A stretch of 64,000 nucleotides of DNA from Xanthomonas sp. SI (GTDB taxonomy: Bacteria > Pseudomonadota > Gammaproteobacteria > Xanthomonadales > Xanthomonadaceae): NCBI RefSeq assembly GCF_014236855.1, contig NZ_CP051261.1:1488001-1552000 (forward strand), read 5' to 3'. The notes below the pieces were generated by a model. It ran no database searches and was not told where the DNA came from. It worked only from the letters and a program-made list of their open reading frames with translations. Both the position numbers and the translations under genes were made by a program. This document shows, piece by piece, positions 51,580 to 61,856 of the stretch (position 1 is its first letter; each line of letters starts with the position of its first letter).

Positions 51580-53557
51580 ACTTGGCATAATGCCCACCAC
51601 AATCGGCGTCCTTGCCCGGGCCGGTTTCCAGCGTGGCGAGCAGGGCGGCCGGCGGGGCGATGCTGCCCAGCGCCAGGGCGATCGCGCCGCGCATGCCCAG
51701 GGCCTTGAAGTCGGGGCGGAAGGTCGGATCCTTGAAGGTGCCGCCGACGCGTAGCGGCGAGCGCAGCGACAGGATGCTGCGGTCCTTCGGGCGCGCCTTC
51801 AGCAGCAGGTCCAGTTTCTCGTCGCCAAGATCGATATCGCCGCTGCCGATCAACAACGTATCGGTGCTGTCGAAGGCCAGTGCGCGCGATTGCATCAGCC
51901 CGTCCCTGACCGCGAAATCGCCGAACGCGCAGCGCACCGGAATCTCGCGGTCCTTGGTGACCAGGAATTTCAGCGACTCGGCGATGTCCAGTCCGGCCAG
52001 TTCCATGATCAGGTTGCTGATGTGGCCCTTGCCCATGCCGATGGCGACGCTGCCGTCGGCGCTGCCGAGCATCTGCGCGATCGAGTTGCCGGTGCCGGCG
52101 AGCGCGATCTCGCCGCCGATCGCGCCGGAGGCTTCCTTGGCCAGCTGCCCGTCCGGGAACAGCTTTTCCAGCCGCATGCCGCGCACCGAGATCTGCGCGC
52201 GGGTGGCGATGGTGGGCTTGCGCGCGTCCATGCGGATGTCGGAGCGGATGTTGCCGCCGGCCACGCCGAAGTCGAGCGGCTGCAGCAGCAGCACGCCGTC
52301 GTTGAGCTTCAGGTGCGCATCCATGTCGTCCAGCGGCAGCGTCTGCGCGTTGATCCGCTGCGCCTTCCAGCGCACGTCGGCGTCCATCGCGCGCAGCTTG
52401 CCGAGGTCGTACGGGGTGGAGGGCAGCACCTTGCTGTCGGCGGCGAGCTTGGCCGCCTGTGCCTTCTGTTCGGCATTGGCGGTCTCGCCGGCGCCGGTGC
52501 GCGGCGGCGCGCCGACGAAGCCGGCCAGGTCGTCGAAGTCCAGGCGCCGCGAACGCAGGTCGGCGCGCAGGAACGGGCGTTGCCCGGCGGTGTCGATCTG
52601 CACGGTGCCGGCCAGGTCGCTGTCGCCGGCGCGGCCGCTGAACTCCTCGTAGCGCCAGATTTCGCCGTTGCGCTTGAGCCGGCCGTCGAGTTGGTAGGGC
52701 GGGGTGGAGGGAATGGCGATGCCGAGCAGCGGATACAGGTGTTGCATGTCGGTACCGGCCAGGCTCAGTTGCAGGTCGAACACGCGCAGCTGGAACGGAT
52801 TGGTCAGCGTGCCGCGCATGTGCGCGCGGGTGCTGCCGGCGCTGCCGCGCAGGTCGATCTTGAACGGATGGTCGCTTTCGCTCAGTTCCAGCGGCGAGGC
52901 GGTGCTGCCCTTGAGCGTGAACGGGTTGCCGCGCCAGCGGCCATCGCCGGCGACCGCGATCGGCGGTGCGGCGTCGCCGCGGCGACGCTGCGAGGTCAGG
53001 CTGTCCACGCTGACGTCGATGTCGGTGCGGCCTGGGATGTCCTGGAAACGCAGCCGTCCCTGCTGCACCAGCATGCGGCCCAGGACCACCTGCGTGCCGC
53101 CGTCGTTGCTGCCGAAGTTCCAGTTGCCCGGTTGCCCGTTCGGTCCGGTCTCGAGCAGCAGGTTCGGCTGGTTCAGGCGGATCTCCGGAATGCGTACCTT
53201 GCCGCGCAACAGCGGCCACAGCGACAGGTCGATCTCGGCACGCTGCGCGCTGGCCATCTGCGCTTGTTTCGACCAGTCCGCGTTGGCGAAGCGCAGGCGA
53301 TCGCCGCGGATGGTGAGGGTGCTGCCGAGGTCGACGTCGAGATTGCCGTCGATGTGGAACGCGCGACCGGTCTTGGCCTGCACCGCGCGCTCCACCGGAC
53401 CTTTGAACCAGTTCCAGTCGAATATCAGAATGACGACCAGCAGCACCAGCACCAGTGCGCCGAGGACCAGCGGCCAACGCCGCAAGCGGCCGTCGGGGCG
53501 GCGCCAGGGCCAGGAACGGCGCCGGCCACGTGACACAGAAGTGGGTTCGCGATCCAT
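51578..53557 (-). CDS. AsmA family protein
   Basis: 659-residue envelope protein. One N-terminal transmembrane helix (WPLVLGALVLVLLVVILIF) follows an Arg/Trp-rich start. Residues 45-130 form the AsmA N-domain (GRAFHIDGNLDVDLGSTLTI, WPLLRGKVRIPEIRLNQPNLLLE), and residues 440-640 the AsmA C-domain (LFPDGQLAKEASGAIGGEIAL, LDLLLKARPKDRSI, FKDPTFRPDFKALG). The family forms bridge-like lipid-transfer structures between membranes. The stop codon lies within an extragenic repeat. Confidence 0.9.
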   Translation of the reverse strand: MDREPTSVSRGRRRSWPWRRPDGRLRRWPLVLGALVLVLLVVILIFDWNWFKGPVERAVQAKTGRAFHIDGNLDVDLGSTLTIRGDRLRFANADWSKQAQMASAQRAEIDLSLWPLLRGKVRIPEIRLNQPNLLLETGPNGQPGNWNFGSNDGGTQVVLGRMLVQQGRLRFQDIPGRTDIDVSVDSLTSQRRRGDAAPPIAVAGDGRWRGNPFTLKGSTASPLELSESDHPFKIDLRGSAGSTRAHMRGTLTNPFQLRVFDLQLSLAGTDMQHLYPLLGIAIPSTPPYQLDGRLKRNGEIWRYEEFSGRAGDSDLAGTVQIDTAGQRPFLRADLRSRRLDFDDLAGFVGAPPRTGAGETANAEQKAQAAKLAADSKVLPSTPYDLGKLRAMDADVRWKAQRINAQTLPLDDMDAHLKLNDGVLLLQPLDFGVAGGNIRSDIRMDARKPTIATRAQISVRGMRLEKLFPDGQLAKEASGAIGGEIALAGTGNSIAQMLGSADGSVAIGMGKGHISNLIMELAGLDIAESLKFLVTKDREIPVRCAFGDFAVRDGLMQSRALAFDSTDTLLIGSGDIDLGDEKLDLLLKARPKDRSILSLRSPLRVGGTFKDPTFRPDFKALGMRGAIALALGSIAPPAALLATLETGPGKDADCGGHYAK

Positions 53558-53618
53558 CTCGCCATACTAGGCGGCGTGCGTGCACAGGGTGCGAAAGGGT
53601 GCCCTCCAGCAAACCGGT

Positions 53619-54263
53619 CTACAGCACTTGCCCGGTCACCGCGACGAAGTGGCAGACGCTGCCGGCGAGCACGAACAGGTGCCAGATCGCATGGAAGTAG
53701 CGCACGGTGTCGCGCTGGTAGAAGTAGGTGCCCAGCGTGTAGAACAGGCCGCCCGCCAGCAGCCAGCACAGGGTCGGCACATCGACCGAGTGCAGCAGCG
53801 GCTCGATCGCCACCACGATCAGCCAGCCCATGGCTAGGTAGAGGATGGTCGACAGCAGCCGGAAGCGGCCGGTGAAGAACAGCTTGAAGATCACCCCGGC
53901 CAGGGCGATGGTCCAGATCGCCGCAAACAGGCCCCAGCCCCAGGGGCCACGCAGCCCGATCAGGGTGAATGGCGTGTAGGTGCCGGCGATCAGCACGTAG
54001 ATCGCGCAGTGGTCCAGCACCTGCAGCCGCGCCTTGGCGCCGGGATGCGGAATGGCGTGATACAGCGTGGAGGCGGTGTACAGCAGCAGCAAGGCGACCC
54101 CGAACACGATCGCGCCGGCCAGTTGCCAGCCGTCGCCGTAGATCGCGGCCAGGGTGATGAGCACCGAGCTGCCGGCCAGTGCGGCGACTGCGCCCAGGCC
54201 GTGGGTCAGCGCGCTGGCGAGTTCGTCGCGCCAGTCCGTCGAAGGCGGCGCATCGGCGTTCAT
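53619..54263 (-). CDS. Hemolysin III family membrane protein (YqfA-like)
   Basis: 214-residue protein with seven predicted helices, PAQR/hemolysin III family. Conserved elements are the Asp/Glu start DELASALTHGLGAVAAL, LYTASTLYHA, LDHCAIYVLIAGTYTPF and HAIWHLFVLAGSVCHF, whose Ser/His/Asp residues would form the metal site. ATG at 54263 is chosen on family length; an in-frame ATG at 54290 would add nine residues. Confidence 0.9.
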   Translation of the reverse strand: MNADAPPSTDWRDELASALTHGLGAVAALAGSSVLITLAAIYGDGWQLAGAIVFGVALLLLYTASTLYHAIPHPGAKARLQVLDHCAIYVLIAGTYTPFTLIGLRGPWGWGLFAAIWTIALAGVIFKLFFTGRFRLLSTILYLAMGWLIVVAIEPLLHSVDVPTLCWLLAGGLFYTLGTYFYQRDTVRYFHAIWHLFVLAGSVCHFVAVTGQVL

Positions 54264-54390
54264 GAGCGAGGAACGCGGGTCTGCTTCCATGGCCCGAAAC
54301 GGTACCGCAATTGCGAGCGGTTCGCATCCGTTGCGATGCAGCAATTGGCGCGCGGTTCACGCCCGCGCGCTTGCGGCGTCAGTTCCTGCG

Positions 54391-55995
<1,605 letters not shown>

Positions 55996-56041
55996 GGCAA
56001 CGGCGCCCACTGGGCGATCACGGCTACAGGGAAGAGCGCAA

Positions 56042-57058
56042 TTATAGCGCCGCGGCGCCGGGCACGGGTTGCGCGCCGTCCGCGGCGTCCTCGCTGCGCG
56101 GCAATTTGAGTTCGCCGAGCGCGCCGGCCATGCGGAACGGGATCGACGCCAGGCGCATGCCGCGGTTGACCTGTACCGCGAAGTGCAGGTGCGGCGCGGT
56201 GCTCAGGCCGGTGTTGCCGGACAGCGCGAGGCGTTGTCCGGCGGCGACGCGCTGGCCGGCATGCACTGCCACGCCGTGCGGCGCCAGGTGCGCATACAGC
56301 GCCATGCTGCCGTCGGCGTGGAGGATGCGCACGAAGTTGGCGCGGCCGCCGAAAGTCTCGCGGTCCAGTCCGGCCTCGGCGAAACCCGCTTCCACCTGCA
56401 TCACCGTGCCGGCGCGCGCGGCCAGGACCGGGGTGCCTTCGGCCAGGGCGAAATCCAGCGCGTAGTAGTTCTGCGCGTCGTGGTGGCTGAAGTGGCCGCC
56501 CACGCCCTGGTCCACGCGCACCGGCGCCGCAGCGAACGGCAACTGGTACAGGGCGTCCTGCGGCTTGGCGGCCGGGTCGCCGGGTACGGCCTCCAGCACC
56601 AGGTCGAACGGGCTGGCGTAGCGCGGGTCGCTGGCGTACAGCCGCGACAGCAGGGCGCTGCCGCGGGCAGGCAGCATCGCGCGCAGTGGCAGTGCCGGGA
56701 CCGCGGCGAGGTTGTCGGCGTGGCGGGAGCGCAGTTGCACCTGCAGCGGCCCGTCCAGGCGGTTGTCGGCCCAGGCCTGTTGCCGCGGAGCTTGGCCATC
56801 CAGGCGCAACTGCGCCAGCGGCAGCTCGGCGCTCGCCGACGCCGGCGGCGGTTCGGGCGCCGCAGCGCGCTGCGGATCGGCCACGTGGTCGCCGTAGTGG
56901 GCGATGCCGTTGGCGTCCTTCCACGCATACAGCGTCCCGGCTGCGCCTGGGGTGGACGCGACACCCAGCGCGCAGGCGACCAGCAGCGGCCAGCGCGGTG
57001 CTGCGCGGAACGCAGCGACGTCGTGGGCGGTGGCGGGGGCCGGGCACTGGCCGGGCAT
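56042..57058 (-). CDS. M23 (LytM) peptidase with N-terminal DUF4124 domain
   Basis: 338-residue exported protein. A hydrophobic segment ([19 protein letters not shown]) acts as signal peptide or anchor. DUF4124 follows ([18 protein letters not shown]), then a beta-sandwich linker and a C-terminal LytM domain with zinc ligands His and Asp in [17 protein letters not shown] and HLHF in [10 protein letters not shown]. All ligands appear present, so it may be an active peptidoglycan endopeptidase. AGGAG lies 5 nt before ATG 57058. The frame is open further upstream across the SAM riboswitch region, but no signal peptide exists there. Confidence 0.9.
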   Translation of the reverse strand: MPGQCPAPATAHDVAAFRAAPRWPLLVACALGVASTPGAAGTLYAWKDANGIAHYGDHVADPQRAAAPEPPPASASAELPLAQLRLDGQAPRQQAWADNRLDGPLQVQLRSRHADNLAAVPALPLRAMLPARGSALLSRLYASDPRYASPFDLVLEAVPGDPAAKPQDALYQLPFAAAPVRVDQGVGGHFSHHDAQNYYALDFALAEGTPVLAARAGTVMQVEAGFAEAGLDRETFGGRANFVRILHADGSMALYAHLAPHGVAVHAGQRVAAGQRLALSGNTGLSTAPHLHFAVQVNRGMRLASIPFRMAGALGELKLPRSEDAADGAQPVPGAAAL

Positions 57059-57159
57059 CGGGACTCCTGGCGCCGGCGTGGGGGAGCGCCGTGGCGGTGC
57101 GGAGTATGCGGCAGTCGCGATCCCGGTTTCCTTATATCGCTCCATCCGAATAAAGAGAT

Positions 57160-57188
57160 TTGACATCGCCGAAAAACGCTGGCATCGT
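57160..57188 (+). promoter_or_regulatory. Promoter of the metX riboswitch
   Basis: Perfect -35 TTGACA (57160-57165), 17-nt spacer and a weak -10 CATCGT (57183-57188) preceded by TGG (extended -10). The predicted start at about 57195 coincides with the first base of the riboswitch P1 stem. Confidence 0.6.
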
Positions 57189-57194
57189 GGGGTC

Positions 57195-57309
57195 ACCATC
57201 GAGACCGGCGGAGGGACAGGCCCTTTGATGCCGGGGCAGCCAGCGGACGCGCAAGCGACCGTGTAGGTGCCAAATCCTGCGGGGACCACCGCGTCCGCCG
57301 AAAGATGGT
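57195..57309 (+). promoter_or_regulatory. SAM-I riboswitch (S-box) controlling metX-metB-hom
   Basis: S-box landmarks are all present in order: P1 5' strand ACCATC (57195-57200), GCGGAGGGACAGGCCC (57208-57223), TTTGATGCCGGGGCAGCC (57224-57241), GGTGCCAAATCC (57269-57280), TGCGGGG, and GAAAGATGGT (57300-57309) closing P1. Binding of SAM would stabilise P1. The expression platform (57310-57381) has a hairpin TTCGA-TT-CGTGC/GCACG-TCGAA (57309-57335) and another, CGAGCT/AGCTCG (57338-57355). No U-run is present, so control is more likely translational or Rho-dependent than by a classic terminator. Confidence 0.92.
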
Positions 57310-57381
57310 TCGATTCGTGCCTTCCGCACGTCGAACGCGAGCTCCGCGAAGCTCGATGGCCGTTCCTCCCCGGATACCGCC

Positions 57382-58431
57382 ATGAGCCTCGTGAATACGC
57401 CAAACCGCCCCCTTGCTGTGAATGTGCCGCTTGACCGCTATGCCGCCGCCGTTGCGCCGGCCGCCGATGGCGTCATCGCGATGCGCGGCGAAGTGGCGGT
57501 GGCGCTGCCGCTGCGCCACGCCGGCGTGCAGTTGCTGCGCCTGCGCTACGAACTGAGCGGACCGGTCGACGCGCCGGTGGTGTTCGTCGCCGGCGGCATC
57601 TCCGCGCATCGCCATCTCGCCGCCAACGCGAGCTTCCCCGAGAAGGGCTGGGCCGAAGGCCTGGTCGGGCCGGGGCGGGCGCTGGACCCGAGCCAGCGGC
57701 GGTTGCTGGCATACGATTTCGTCGGCGCCGACGGCAACCTGGACGCGCCGATCGACAGCGCCGACCAGGCCGATGCGATCGCCGCGCTGCTGGATGCGCT
57801 GGGCATCGCCCAACTGCACGGCTTCGTCGGCTATTCCTACGGCGCGCTTGTCGGCCTGCAGCTGGCGGTGCGGCATCCGCAGCGCTTGCTGAAGCTCGTC
57901 GCGGTCAGCGGTGCGCACCGCGCGCATCCGTATGCCGCGGCATGGCGCGCGCTGCAGCGCCGCGCGGTGGCGCTGGGCCAGCTGCAGTGCGCCGAGAGCC
58001 ACGGGCTGTCGCTGGCGCGGCAGTTCGCGATGCTCAGCTACCGCACCCCGGAAGAATTCGGCGAGCGCTTCGATGCGCCACCGGAAGTGATCAACGGCCG
58101 CGTGCGCGTCGCCGCCGAGGACTACCTGGATGCCGCCGGCGCGCAGTACGTGGCGCGCACCCAGGTCAACGCCTACCTGCGCCTGTCCGAATCCATCGAC
58201 CTGCACCGCATCGATCCGGCCGCCGTCGCCGTGCCGACAGTGGTGGTCGCGGTCGAAGGCGACCGCCTGGTGCCGCTGGCCGACCTGGTCACCCTGGTCG
58301 AAGGCCTGGGCCCGCGCGGCAGCCTGCGCGTGCTGCGTTCGCCATACGGCCACGACGCCTTCCTGAAAGAAACCGACCGCATCGACGCGATCCTCGCCAC
58401 CGCCCTTCGCCCCACCGGAGCTACCGCATGA
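57382..58431 (+). CDS. metX: MetX-type homoserine O-acyltransferase (O-succinyltransferase likely)
   Basis: 349-residue alpha/beta-hydrolase-fold acyltransferase that activates homoserine for methionine synthesis. The nucleophile is Ser152 in GYSYGALVG; VVVAVEGDRLVPLADL supplies the Asp and YGHDAFLKE the His. In Xanthomonadaceae such MetX enzymes are known to use succinyl-CoA, which fits the adjacent cystathionine gamma-synthase, but that is inference. It follows the SAM riboswitch, and its stop overlaps metB (ATGA). Confidence 0.92.
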   Translation: MSLVNTPNRPLAVNVPLDRYAAAVAPAADGVIAMRGEVAVALPLRHAGVQLLRLRYELSGPVDAPVVFVAGGISAHRHLAANASFPEKGWAEGLVGPGRALDPSQRRLLAYDFVGADGNLDAPIDSADQADAIAALLDALGIAQLHGFVGYSYGALVGLQLAVRHPQRLLKLVAVSGAHRAHPYAAAWRALQRRAVALGQLQCAESHGLSLARQFAMLSYRTPEEFGERFDAPPEVINGRVRVAAEDYLDAAGAQYVARTQVNAYLRLSESIDLHRIDPAAVAVPTVVVAVEGDRLVPLADLVTLVEGLGPRGSLRVLRSPYGHDAFLKETDRIDAILATALRPTGATA

Positions 58432-59645
58432 GCACTGCCCACGACAACGATCTGCCCTGTAGCGCCGCCACCGCCGCGGTGCGCGCCGGCATCGATCGCG
58501 ATACCGCCTACGGCGCGGTGACTCCGCCGATCGTACTGTCGTCGAACTTCAGCTTCGACGGCTTCGGCAACAAGCGCCAGTACGACTACACCCGCAGCGG
58601 CAACCCGACCCGCGACCTGCTCGGCGAAGCGCTGGCGGAGCTGGAAGGCGGCGCCGGCGGCGTGATCACCGCCACCGGCATGGGCGCGATCAACCTGGTG
58701 CTGAACGCGCTGCTGCAGCCGGGCGACAAGCTGGTGGTGCCGCACGATGCGTACGGCGGCAGCTGGCGCCTGTTCAACGCGCTGGCCAAGAAGGGCCATT
58801 TCGAGCTGATCACTGCCGACCTCACCGACCCGCGCTCGCTGGCCGATGCGCTGGCGCAGTCGCCGCAGCTGGTGCTGATCGAAACTCCGTCCAATCCGCT
58901 GCTGCGCATCACCGATCTGCGCTTCGTCATCGATGCCGCGCACAAGGCCGGCGCGCTGGCGGTGGTCGACAACACCTTCCTGTCGCCGGCGCTGCAGAAG
59001 CCCATCGCCTTCGGCGCCGATCTGGTCATCCATTCCACCACCAAGTACGTCAACGGCCACAGCGATGTGGTCGGCGGCGCGGTGATCGCCGCCACCGCCG
59101 AACTGCACCAGCAGTTGGTGTGGTGGGCCAACGCGCTGGGCCTGACCGGGTCGCCGTTCGATGCGTTCCTGACCCTGCGCGGCCTGCGCACGCTGGATGC
59201 GCGGCTGCGCGTGCACCAGGAAAATGCGCAGGCGGTGGTGGCGCTGCTCGACGGGCATGCCGCGGTCAACCAGGTCTATTACCCGGGCCTGGCCACGCAT
59301 CCGGGGCATGCGGTGGCGGCGCGGCAGCAGACCGGCTTCGGCGCGATGATCAGCTTCGAGCTGGCCGGCGGCGAGGCCGAGGTGCGCGCCTTCGTCGATG
59401 GCCTGCGCTATTTCACCCTGGCCGAGTCGCTGGGCGGGGTGGAGAGCCTGATCGCGCATCCGGCGTCGATGACGCACGCGGCGATGACCGCCGAGGCGCG
59501 CGCCAACGCCGGCATCAGCGATGGCCTGCTGCGGCTGTCGGTGGGCATCGAGTCCAGCGAGGACCTGATCGCCGACCTGCAGGCCGGTCTGCTGCGTGCG
59601 CAGCAGGCGGGCGAGTCGGTGGCGCGCAAACGGGTGGACGCGTGA
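58428..59645 (+). CDS. metB: Cystathionine gamma-synthase-type PLP enzyme
   Basis: 405-residue Cys/Met-metabolism PLP enzyme joining O-acylhomoserine and cysteine (or sulfide). Landmarks are YDYTRSGNPTRDLLGEALAELEGG, PHDAYGGSWRLFN, VVDNTFLSPALQKP and the PLP lysine Lys206 in HSTTKYVNGHSD; SLGGVESLIAHPASMTHA closes the active site. O-acylhomoserine sulfhydrylase cannot be excluded. It overlaps metX (ATGA) and hom (GTGA), so the three are translationally coupled. Confidence 0.92.
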   Translation: MSTAHDNDLPCSAATAAVRAGIDRDTAYGAVTPPIVLSSNFSFDGFGNKRQYDYTRSGNPTRDLLGEALAELEGGAGGVITATGMGAINLVLNALLQPGDKLVVPHDAYGGSWRLFNALAKKGHFELITADLTDPRSLADALAQSPQLVLIETPSNPLLRITDLRFVIDAAHKAGALAVVDNTFLSPALQKPIAFGADLVIHSTTKYVNGHSDVVGGAVIAATAELHQQLVWWANALGLTGSPFDAFLTLRGLRTLDARLRVHQENAQAVVALLDGHAAVNQVYYPGLATHPGHAVAARQQTGFGAMISFELAGGEAEVRAFVDGLRYFTLAESLGGVESLIAHPASMTHAAMTAEARANAGISDGLLRLSVGIESSEDLIADLQAGLLRAQQAGESVARKRVDA

Positions 59646-60730
59646 ACAGCAGCGTCGCTGACGCAATAGCGCCGGCGCCGGCGCGGGCGGCCGATGCCGC
59701 ACTGCCGCGGCTCGGTCTGCTCGGTACCGGCACGGTCGGACGCGCCTTCGTCGCGCGCTACCAGGTGTTGCAGCAGCGTCGCCCGGGCTTGCCGGCGTTC
59801 GCCTGGCTGGCCAATTCGCGCACCCTTCAGGAATGCGGGCAAGCACCGGCGCAGGCATTGGCGGTGGCCAATGCCGCCGCGCGTGGCAATGGCGGCAGCA
59901 CGCCGCAACCGGCCGATCTGCGTGCCGGCGACATCGTGGTCGATGCCACCGCCAGCGAAGCGGTGGCGCAGCGGCATGCCGAGTGGCTGTCGCGCGGGGT
60001 GCATGTGGTCACCGCGAACAAGCTCGGCCAGGGCGCCGCGTTGGCGCGCGCCGAACAGATCCATGCCGCGCGGCATGCCGCCGGCGCGCACTACGGCGAC
60101 AGCGCCACGGTCGGCGCGGGCCTGCCGTTGCTGAGCAGCCTGCGCGCGCTGGCCGCCGGCGGCGACCATATCCACGCGGTGGAAGGCGTGCTGTCCGGCT
60201 CGATGGCGTGGCTGCTGCATCGCTACGACGGCAGCCGCGCGTTCTCCGATTGCGTGCGCGAGGCCGCGGCGGCCGGCTATACCGAGCCGGATCCGCGCGA
60301 GGACCTGTCCGGCGAGGACGTGCGCCGCAAGTTGCTGATCCTGGCGCGCGCGGCCGGGCTGTCGCTGCGCGCCGAGCAGGTGCAGGTCGATTCGCTGCTG
60401 CCGGCGGCGCTGGCCGCGGCGGCACCGCGCGACGTGGATGCCGGGTTGTCGGCGCTGGATGCGCCGCTGGCGGCGCGTTTGGCGCAGGCGCGCGCGAATG
60501 GCGCCTGCCTGCGTTTCGTCGGCCGCTTCGATGCGCATGGCGCGTCGGTGGGATTGCGCGAACTGCCGCTGGCGCATCCGCTGGCCAGCGGCGCCGGCAC
60601 CGACAATCGCGTCGCCATCCACAGCGACCGCTACCTGCAGCAACCGTTGCTGATCCAGGGCCCGGGCGCCGGTGCCGAGGTGACCGCGGCGGCCTTGCTC
60701 GACGACGTATTGCGCATCGCGGTGCGCTGA
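59642..60730 (+). CDS. hom: Homoserine dehydrogenase (monofunctional)
   Basis: 362-residue NAD(P)-dependent enzyme reducing aspartate semialdehyde to homoserine, the substrate of MetX. The nucleotide-binding motif is LGLLGTGTVGRAFV; VVTANKLGQG, DSATVGAGLPLLSSLRAL and the GYTEPDPREDLSGEDVRRKLLIL signature identify homoserine dehydrogenase. There is no aspartokinase or ACT domain, unlike ThrA/MetL. The start is GTG, overlapping the metB stop. The SAM riboswitch thus controls homoserine supply and use together. Confidence 0.93.
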   Translation: MNSSVADAIAPAPARAADAALPRLGLLGTGTVGRAFVARYQVLQQRRPGLPAFAWLANSRTLQECGQAPAQALAVANAAARGNGGSTPQPADLRAGDIVVDATASEAVAQRHAEWLSRGVHVVTANKLGQGAALARAEQIHAARHAAGAHYGDSATVGAGLPLLSSLRALAAGGDHIHAVEGVLSGSMAWLLHRYDGSRAFSDCVREAAAAGYTEPDPREDLSGEDVRRKLLILARAAGLSLRAEQVQVDSLLPAALAAAAPRDVDAGLSALDAPLAARLAQARANGACLRFVGRFDAHGASVGLRELPLAHPLASGAGTDNRVAIHSDRYLQQPLLIQGPGAGAEVTAAALLDDVLRIAVR

Positions 60731-60752
60731 GGCGCCGGCATCCGCTGCGCCG

Positions 60753-61787
60753 TTACGGCGCAGCGTTCGGTGCGGCGCTCGGCGCGGCCAGCGCCTGCAG
60801 CAGCGCGGCGTTGAAGCGCTGCGGCGCTTCGACCTGCGGCGAGTGGCCCAGGTCGGCGAATTCGACCAGCGTCGCGCCGGGAATCGCCGCCGCCGCGCGC
60901 TTGCCCAGCGCCGGATAGTCGCCCAGGGTCCTGGCCAGCGCCGGCGGCGCCAGGTCCTTGCCGATCGCGGTGCGGTCGCGCTGGCCGATGAACAGCGTGG
61001 TCGGCACGCGGAGTTGCGCGAACTGCTGCACCACCGGCTGGTTGAACACCATGTCCGAGGTCAGCGCCTGGTTCCAGGCCACACGGTCGTGGCCGGGACC
61101 GGCATACAGCCCGGCCTGCATCGTCACCCAGCGGTCGTACTCGGGTTTCCACTGCCCGCCGTAATAGACGTTCTGCTGGTACTGCTTGATCGAGGCGGCA
61201 TCGGTCTTGCGTTCCTTCGCGTACCAGTCGTCGACGCTGCGCCACGGTACGCCGGCCGCCTTCCAGTCCTCCAGCCCGATCGGGTTGACCAGCAGCAGCC
61301 GGCTCACGTCCTGCGGATACTGCAGGGCGTAATGCGCGGCGAGCATGCCGCCCATCGAATGGCCGACGAACACCGCCCGGGTGACCCCGGCGTGTTGCAG
61401 CAGCGCATGGGTGTTGGCCGCCAGTTGCGCGAAGGAGAACTGGTAGGCCTGCGGCTTGCTCGACTTGCAGAAGCCGATCTGGTCCGGCGCGATCACCCGA
61501 TAGCCCGCGGCGACCAGCGCGGCGATCGCCGACTCCCAGGTCGCCGCGCAGAAGTTCTTGCCGTGCAGCAGCACGACCGTTTGGCCGTTCGGCGCGCCGG
61601 TTGGGGCCACGTCCAGGTAGGCAATCTGCAACGGCTGGCGTTGCGAGGCGAAGTCGTAGCGCGCGACCGGATACGGATAATCGAAGCCTTCCAACTGCGC
61701 GCCGTAGCGCGGCGTGGGCGTGGCGGCGTGGCAGGGCGGCAGCAGAAGCGCGGCGGCGAGCGCGGCGAGGAGCGAGTGTCGGCGCAT
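60753..61787 (-). CDS. Secreted alpha/beta-hydrolase
   Basis: 344-residue exported hydrolase. A signal peptide (MRRHSLLAALAAALLLPPCHA) precedes an alpha/beta-hydrolase domain with VVLLHGKNFCAATW, IAPDQIGFCKSSKP, the nucleophile elbow VFVGHSMGGMLAAH, TLFIGQRDRTAIG and the catalytic His in ADLGHSPQVE. The substrate is unknown. It stands alone between convergent hom and the downstream-facing sensor gene. Confidence 0.9.
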   Translation of the reverse strand: MRRHSLLAALAAALLLPPCHAATPTPRYGAQLEGFDYPYPVARYDFASQRQPLQIAYLDVAPTGAPNGQTVVLLHGKNFCAATWESAIAALVAAGYRVIAPDQIGFCKSSKPQAYQFSFAQLAANTHALLQHAGVTRAVFVGHSMGGMLAAHYALQYPQDVSRLLLVNPIGLEDWKAAGVPWRSVDDWYAKERKTDAASIKQYQQNVYYGGQWKPEYDRWVTMQAGLYAGPGHDRVAWNQALTSDMVFNQPVVQQFAQLRVPTTLFIGQRDRTAIGKDLAPPALARTLGDYPALGKRAAAAIPGATLVEFADLGHSPQVEAPQRFNAALLQALAAPSAAPNAAP

Positions 61788-61856
61788 GCGGGCTGGAGCG
61801 AGTGCGGGGATGCCGCGACTCTAGCCCGGGTCATGCACGGGCCGCGTCAACGCGCT

